The position numbers and the translations under genes were made by a program. 9,149 bases of DNA, from the NCBI GenBank assembly GCA_964556675.1, contig CAZKYN010000135.1, positions 1 through 9,149 on the forward strand, given 5' to 3'. This document shows, in pieces, positions 5,708 to 9,149 of the stretch; the first letter of the stretch is position 1, and each line of letters begins with the position of its first letter. The notes under the pieces were generated by a model. It searched no databases and had not been told where the DNA came from. It saw nothing but the letters and a program-made list of their open reading frames with translations. The DNA is from JBDKTK01 sp964556675. Lineage in GTDB: Bacteria; Desulfobacterota; Syntrophia; Syntrophales; UBA4778.

Positions 5708-6465
5708 ATAAGCAAACTAATATATTTGATTTTCCTGGCACCTGCCAAACCGGCCAAACCAATACCAAGCAGCAGCATGGTTGCGGGTTCGGGGACGTTA
5801 GTATTGCCGCCCTCTGTCCCTTCAAGCCTGAATGCCGTGTCATGCTGGGTCCCGCCTAAAACATTCCAATTCTGCCAGGCTGTCCCATACCCAAAAGCCC
5901 CGCCCGGGTTTATCCATTGAGCATTATTACCATTTGCAGTATCGGATGGCTGTCTTCCATATTGGCCAGCGCCGCTGTAAGACATTTCCGGGTAAAATGC
6001 AAGCCACCAATTCCCCGCCGAGAGTTCAAGGGCCGTTGACAGGGTCAAAGTCACATTTGATGGAAATCCGCCGGATCCCGTCGTAATTGATATCTGAGGA
6101 TCACTGGGATTCAGAGAAATACTCCATACGGGACTGGCGCCCGGCAGTCCGCTGTTGTCCCCGTAAATTGCGAAATTGAGCGTAGAGGCATTAGAGAGCG
6201 AACTGAACCCATTCCACCCGTTACCGGGGACAAAAATCTGAGTGATGCTCCAGTGCTGTGAATTGCTGAAATCATCAGCGCTGTAGCAAGTGTAATCGGA
6301 ATAATCCGTGAAGCTTTGGCTTGCATAAGCATTTTGATCTGTTGAACTCAGCGGCTGGTCCCAAAGCACTGCTGCAAAAACGGGACTGGACAGCATGGAC
6401 ATTACAATGACGAGTAACCCCGCCAATCCAAGCGCCTTCAATCCCTTTTCCTTCAGGTTCGACAT
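5689..6465 (-). CDS. PEP-CTERM sorting domain protein, secreted
   Basis: A 258-residue predicted secreted protein. It has a Sec signal peptide (basic N-region, hydrophobic core about 11-28, likely cleavage after VFA at residue 31). The mature part of about 190 residues is rich in Ser, Asn, Gly, Trp and Tyr and looks like a beta-sheet adhesin- or matrix-type domain that I cannot assign. The C-terminus has VPEP (224-227), a hydrophobic helix (TMLLLGIGLAGLAGA) and a basic cluster RKIK. This is the PEP-CTERM signal recognised by an exosortase, often linked to exopolysaccharide or floc formation. Eleven further residues follow the basic cluster, which is atypical. I start at ATG 6465 because GGAGGAG lies 6 bases upstream; the ATG at 6480 would place that Shine-Dalgarno inside the gene. 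The gene is convergent with the caspase lipoprotein. Confidence 0.93.
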   Translation of the reverse strand: MSNLKEKGLKALGLAGLLVIVMSMLSSPVFAAVLWDQPLSSTDQNAYASQSFTDYSDYTCYSADDFSNSQHWSITQIFVPGNGWNGFSSLSNASTLNFAIYGDNSGLPGASPVWSISLNPSDPQISITTGSGGFPSNVTLTLSTALELSAGNWWLAFYPEMSYSGAGQYGRQPSDTANGNNAQWINPGGAFGYGTAWQNWNVLGGTQHDTAFRLEGTEGGNTNVPEPATMLLLGIGLAGLAGARKIKYISLLIKQRQD

Positions 6466-6523
6466 ATAAAGCTCCTCCATTTCAATTTAATTTTAATAAA
6501 AAAACTATTCCGGCACAGTATAA

Positions 6524-6540
6524 TGCAATCCACATGCCCG
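6524..6540 (-). promoter_or_regulatory. Sigma54 (-24/-12) promoter of the PEP-CTERM gene
   Basis: On the minus strand the sequence from 6540 reads CGGGCATGTGGATTGCA. It keeps the invariant GG (6538-6537) and GC (6526-6525) exactly 10 bases apart. GGCA of the -24 element and TTGCA of the -12 element match the consensus; the mismatches are at the first T and last C of TGGCAC. Transcription would start near 6513, about 48 bases before the ATG at 6465. Sigma54 control of PEP-CTERM genes, through the PrsK/PrsR sensor and activator, is known in exosortase-bearing bacteria. A TATACT at 6522-6517 is present too but has no -35 partner. Confidence 0.65.
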
Positions 6541-6797
6541 CTTATAAGGATATGTTTGCTGTATATATAAAGCATTGGATTTTTTAGACCTTTTGATAAT
6601 TTCACAAGTCCGTGTGGGCTCAAAGGCTTCTTGGCTGTGTAAATAACCTCGACGCTCTTTTTACGCGTCTTCAAGGGCAAATAGAGAAAAGGCCTAGTAT
6701 ATTTAAGTACTTCCATGATTTCTCTGATGATTGCAAAATTATCCGACACTTACTTACCAATTGGAAACTCTTCCGGGACACCAGATGATAATGAGAA
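6541..6797. other. Intergenic stretch without a convincing gene
   Basis: AT-rich sequence between the PEP-CTERM promoter and the caspase remnant. A 98-codon open frame on the minus strand (6749-6453) covers much of it, but its end overlaps the PEP-CTERM start and its composition shows no recognisable domain. I do not call it. An inverted repeat GACGC (6651-6655) / GCGTC (6665-6669) lies about 140-155 bases upstream of the predicted sigma54 start, a distance at which activator sites are usually found; this is only suggestive. Confidence 0.5.
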
Positions 6798-6922
6798 GGC
6801 GGCATCATAGCCGGCGACCTCTACAGCTGCGTAAAACCCCAGGTGGAGCGCACGGCAAGGAAGCAGAATAATTGCGGGCAGGCCCCCAGTTGATCGAGGC
6901 CCAGGGGGTGGCGAAAAAGTAA
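6798..6922 (+). pseudogene. Remnant of a caspase-lipoprotein gene (3' end only)
   Basis: The segment encodes a degraded copy of about the last 40 residues of the 4370-5587 protein. In frame it reads IIAGDLYSCV against TIAAGDLYSYV in the intact gene, with one codon (GCT) missing. A run of six C in the intact gene (5547-5552) is five C here (6883-6887), a 1-base deletion that shifts the frame and gives a TGA at 6891-6893. The ancestral TAA is still visible at 6920-6922. No similarity is seen upstream of about 6798, so the signal peptide and catalytic residues are gone. It lacks any start signal. Confidence 0.88.
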
Positions 6923-6986
6923 ACTGTATCCGGGAAAGCAGATTATAAAGCGGGACTGATGACGGGATGGCCAGTCCCCTTTTTTT
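6799..6986 (+). repeat. Direct repeat copy 2 (degenerate)
   Basis: Second copy of the segment at 5463-5650, in the same orientation and about 1.34 kb away. It includes the gene end, the spacer after the stop codon and the terminator. Differences are scattered single-base changes, a 3-base and a 1-base deletion in the coding part, and more divergence in the non-coding part. The two copies flank the PEP-CTERM gene. Confidence 0.9.
6952..6986 (+). terminator. Terminator carried by the duplicated segment
   Basis: GGGACTG (6952-6958) and CAGTCCC (6972-6978) form a 7-bp stem with a 13-base loop, followed after one C by seven T (6980-6986). It is the counterpart of the hairpin at 5618-5650. It would shield fbp from upstream transcription. 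Confidence 0.8.
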
Positions 6987-7055
6987 GGTTGGTGTTCAGG
7001 AGCCGGCGAGTGGCGAAAAGATTATCCCGGATCAGACTCCGGTTTCCATTGGATT

Positions 7056-7106
7056 GCCGGGAGACCCGGCACAAGCCGCCTGGCTTGTGTATCCGGGAAA
7101 TTTTCC
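7056..7106 (+). promoter_or_regulatory. Cluster of three inverted repeats upstream of fbp
   Basis: Three perfect inverted repeats stand close together: GCCGGG-AGA-CCCGGC (7056-7070), CACAAGCC-GCCT-GGCTTGTG (7070-7089) and GGAAA-T-TTTCC (7096-7106). None is followed by a T run, so they are not terminators. They lie just ahead of the candidate fbp promoter and could be operator sites. They could be RNA hairpins if transcription starts further upstream. No regulator is identified. Confidence 0.45.
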
Positions 7107-7135
7107 TTGTAAAAAGCGGGCCGAATTGTTACAAA
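7107..7135 (+). promoter_or_regulatory. Candidate promoter of the fbp-fba unit
   Basis: TTGTAA (7107-7112, 4 of 6) and TACAAA (7130-7135, 4 of 6) are 17 bases apart, giving a start near 7142 and a leader of about 16 bases. The two boxes also form an inverted repeat TTGTAA (7107-7112) / TTACAA (7129-7134), which may mean that part of the signal is a protein-binding site. Both boxes are weak. Confidence 0.35.
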
Positions 7136-7157
7136 TTTTCAGTTTCCAGGAGCGCAC

Positions 7158-8093
7158 ATGATCACTAATATTTCCGATGCAACCCAGTGCACGATCGACC
7201 TGAGGCGCCACATGTGGATGAACGGCGTCGAGATGGAATTACGGCGCCTTATCTGGCAGATCGCCGTGACCGGGAAGTACATATCCGCCAAAATCCACGA
7301 ATCGAACCGCAAGTTTGCCGGACTCCGGAACATATTCGGCGAGGAGCAGCTCGCACTGGACAGGTCTGCGGACGAGATATTACGGGCTCAACTGCATTTC
7401 TCCGGGTTTGTGCGCGAATACGCCTCCGAGGAGCAGGACTCAATTATCCCGCTCGGCAACGGCACGGAAAAATACTATGTCACGGCCGATCCACTGGACG
7501 GCTCGTCCCTGGTGGACACAAACCTGTCGATCGGGACGATCATCGGCATCCATAAGGAGCACATGCTCGGGAAGGGCCGCGACAGCATGGTTGCCGCCAT
7601 GTACATCACCTACGGGCCGCTTATTACGATGGTTTATTCGGCGGGAAAGGGCTCGCACGAGTTCGTGCTCAACCGCGAGGGGGAATATGTCCTGGCAGAG
7701 GACAACATCCAGCTTAAAGAGAAAGGGTCCATTTACAGCCTGGGAGGCTTGCGTAAAGAATGGACGCCGGGGCACCTCAAATTTGTCGAGTACCTGGAGA
7801 ATGAGGGATACAAACTGCGCTACTCGGGCGGCTTCGTTCCCGATATCAACCAGATCCTGATAAAAAAGGGCGGCATATTCTCTTACCCGGCCCTCAACGG
7901 CTCACCAAACGGCAAGCTGCGGCTGATATTTGAGCTCCAGCCCATGGCCTTCATCCTGGAAAACGCCGGAGGCAAGGCTACCGACGGACAGGCGGACATC
8001 CTGGATTTAAAGCCCAGGGACTTGGACCACAGGTGTCCCATTTATATCGGGAGCCGCTTTGAAGTCGACAAAGTTACAGAATTCCTGAACTGA
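7158..8093 (+). CDS. fbp: Class I fructose-1,6-bisphosphatase
   Basis: A 311-residue enzyme that hydrolyses fructose 1,6-bisphosphate to fructose 6-phosphate, the committed step of gluconeogenesis. Metal- and substrate-binding motifs of the class I family are intact: SEEQD (90-94, Glu91 and Glu92), DPLDGSS (111-117), RYSGGFVPDI (221-230), and KLRLIFELQPMAFILENAGG with Glu259. The C-terminus has the usual IYIGSR. Length is slightly below the roughly 330 residues of many homologues. AGGAG 5 bases ahead supports ATG 7158; in-frame Met19 and Met21 have no better site. The class II aldolase begins 48 bases downstream without an intervening terminator, so the two enzymes of consecutive steps probably share a transcript. 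Confidence 0.97.
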   Translation: MITNISDATQCTIDLRRHMWMNGVEMELRRLIWQIAVTGKYISAKIHESNRKFAGLRNIFGEEQLALDRSADEILRAQLHFSGFVREYASEEQDSIIPLGNGTEKYYVTADPLDGSSLVDTNLSIGTIIGIHKEHMLGKGRDSMVAAMYITYGPLITMVYSAGKGSHEFVLNREGEYVLAEDNIQLKEKGSIYSLGGLRKEWTPGHLKFVEYLENEGYKLRYSGGFVPDINQILIKKGGIFSYPALNGSPNGKLRLIFELQPMAFILENAGGKATDGQADILDLKPRDLDHRCPIYIGSRFEVDKVTEFLN

Positions 8094-8120
8094 TATCATC
8101 ATCCCTGAACCCCCCACCTT

Positions 8121-8140
8121 GAGGTAATAAGAGGTAATAA
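8121..8140 (+). repeat. Tandem 10-bp repeat containing two Shine-Dalgarno sites
   Basis: GAGGTAATAA occurs twice in direct succession (8121-8130 and 8131-8140), one base before the aldolase ATG. The second GAGG (8131-8134) is 7 bases from the start codon, the usual spacing. The first is 17 bases away, too far for normal initiation. This looks like a recent slipped duplication of the ribosome-binding site. Confidence 0.85.
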
Positions 8141-8141
8141 A

Positions 8142-9149
8142 ATGATACTGAAGAACTCGGAACAGCTGAAAAATGAAATAAAAGGCATTTTGCGGGTCCA
8201 GGGACAAGACGTCGTGGTCCTCGATGAAAAAAGCTTAAGGGAGAAAAGCATCGACGACCTCGCACATGCCGCCGTATTCAACCCTGATGAAGACGCCAGG
8301 CAAATGGCCCGCTGGCTTATCCGCCGTGCAGGAGCGGCCCTTGGGATACTCCCCGCGTCCATCCAGTCGCTTTATGAAGCCATGGGCAAAGGCCAAGCGT
8401 CCGGTTTTACCGTGCCCGCCATCAACATCAGAGGCCTCACTTACGACACGGCCCAGGCGGTATTCCGCGCCGCCCTGAAGGGAAAAGTCGGACCATTCAT
8501 TTTTGAAATAGCCCGTTCGGAGATCGGGTACACCGGGCAACGCCCGGCCGAGTACACAACCGTAATTACGGCGGCCGCCATCAAGACCGGATACAGGGGC
8601 CCCCTTTTCCTCCAGGGCGACCACTTCCAGATAAGCGCCGGAAAGTTTTCCAAGGACCCCGAAGGGGAAGTTAATGCCATTAAGGACCTTATCAGAGAGG
8701 CCATTGCGGCAAGCTTCTTCAACATAGACATTGATTCCTCGACCATCGTCGATCTGAGCAGGCCTTCAATTAAAGAGCAGCAGAAAAATAATTACGAAAT
8801 AGCAGCCCGGCTCACGATGTTTATCCGGGAGCTGGAGCCAAAGGGAATAACGATTTCCGTGGGGGGCGAGATAGGCGAAGTCGGCGGTAAGAACAGCACG
8901 GTTGAAGACTTGCGCGCTTTCATGGACGGGTACAACGAAGTCAAAGGGACCGGAATAAAGGGCATAAGCAAGATCAGCATCCAGACGGGCACCAGCCATG
9001 GGGGCGTGCCGCTCCCGGATGGTACGATAGCCCAGGTGAGCATAGATTTTGATGCCCTGGAAAAAATCTCCGCCGCAGCCCGGAAGGAATACGGGCTGGC
9101 AGGCGCCGTGCAGCATGGCGCTTCAACCCTGCCGGATGAGGCTTTCGAC
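8142..9149 (+). CDS. Class II fructose-bisphosphate aldolase family protein, 3' end cut by window
   Basis: 336 codons are open to the window edge with no stop. The first 75 or so residues form an alpha-helical N-terminal extension not found in the short E. coli-type enzymes. The zinc-dependent aldolase barrel follows, beginning near SGFTVPAINIRGLTYDTA. Candidate catalytic and metal residues appear in the family order: QGDHFQ with Asp160 and His161, GGEIGE (241-246, Glu243), TSHGG with His286, and VQHGAS with His325. Class II aldolases make fructose 1,6-bisphosphate from the two triose phosphates, the product used by the neighbouring fbp. I recognise this as the long variant of the family; tagatose-bisphosphate aldolase is a less likely reading. 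The ATG is supported by GAGG at 8131-8134. Cytoplasmic. Confidence 0.88.
   Translation, partial: MILKNSEQLKNEIKGILRVQGQDVVVLDEKSLREKSIDDLAHAAVFNPDEDARQMARWLIRRAGAALGILPASIQSLYEAMGKGQASGFTVPAINIRGLTYDTAQAVFRAALKGKVGPFIFEIARSEIGYTGQRPAEYTTVITAAAIKTGYRGPLFLQGDHFQISAGKFSKDPEGEVNAIKDLIREAIAASFFNIDIDSSTIVDLSRPSIKEQQKNNYEIAARLTMFIRELEPKGITISVGGEIGEVGGKNSTVEDLRAFMDGYNEVKGTGIKGISKISIQTGTSHGGVPLPDGTIAQVSIDFDALEKISAAARKEYGLAGAVQHGASTLPDEAFD

Noticed and set aside
6466..6480. Upstream ATG at 6480 as the PEP-CTERM start
   Set aside because: The codons after it are themselves the GGAGGAG ribosome-binding site of the ATG at 6465, which also gives a standard signal peptide.
6517..6522. TATACT as a sigma70 -10 box for the PEP-CTERM gene
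   Set aside because: No -35 match at 15-19 bases upstream; the overlapping sigma54 pattern fits far better.
6453..6749. 98-codon minus-strand open frame upstream of the PEP-CTERM gene
   Set aside because: No domain recognised; it overlaps the PEP-CTERM start in another frame and spans the sigma54 promoter and its leader, so it is most likely chance or an old remnant.
5463..6986. Composite transposon or insertion sequence bounded by the direct repeats
   Set aside because: No transposase gene, no terminal inverted repeats and no target-site duplication could be seen; the repeat is the end of a protein gene plus its terminator.

Overview
The window reads as ordinary chromosome of a Gram-negative, probably anaerobic bacterium. 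The best guess is a Desulfobacterota/'Deltaproteobacteria'-like or Nitrospirota-like lineage. The reasons are a PEP-CTERM cell-surface protein, a diderm-type lipoprotein, an AmmeMemoRadiSam gene pair, and the order gap-tpiA-secG-tRNA-Leu. This assignment is an inference from gene content; no rRNA or other strong marker is present.

Layout, left to right. Positions 1-55 are the 5' part of a tRNA-Thr(TGU) gene on the minus strand, cut by the window edge, with a recognisable promoter at 143-171. Positions 175-1608 hold amrB then amrA on the minus strand, an AmmeMemoRadiSam pair without its radical SAM partner in view. A 191-bp divergent intergenic region carries a good sigma70-type promoter for a plus-strand unit: GAPDH (1800-2813), triosephosphate isomerase (2815-3564) and secG (3585-3926). 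tRNA-Leu(GAG) (3982-4068), with its own likely promoter, and a strong terminator (4091-4127) follow.

The middle (4128-6986) is the accessory part. It holds a 405-residue lipoprotein with a caspase-like (C14) protease domain and a convergent PEP-CTERM gene preceded by a close match to a sigma54 (-24/-12) promoter. A degenerate second copy of the caspase gene's 3' end plus its terminator lies on the far side of the PEP-CTERM gene, about 1.34 kb away.

The right end (7158-9149) carries fructose-1,6-bisphosphatase and a class II aldolase that runs off the window edge. They form a likely two-gene unit behind a leader rich in inverted repeats.

Taken together, GAPDH, TIM, aldolase and FBPase supply the steps from 1,3-bisphosphoglycerate up to fructose 6-phosphate, a gluconeogenic set. 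The GAPDH lacks the NAD-selecting Asp and has the Gly-Ser-His pattern seen in NADP-using photosynthetic enzymes, so it may work in the reductive direction with NADPH. Phosphoglycerate kinase, usually between gap and tpiA, is absent here. I see no phage, IS element or CRISPR array. The most unusual points are the lipoprotein-caspase fusion, the duplicated 3' end flanking the PEP-CTERM gene, the sigma54 promoter of the PEP-CTERM gene, and that gene's C-terminal tail, which is read into its own terminator.
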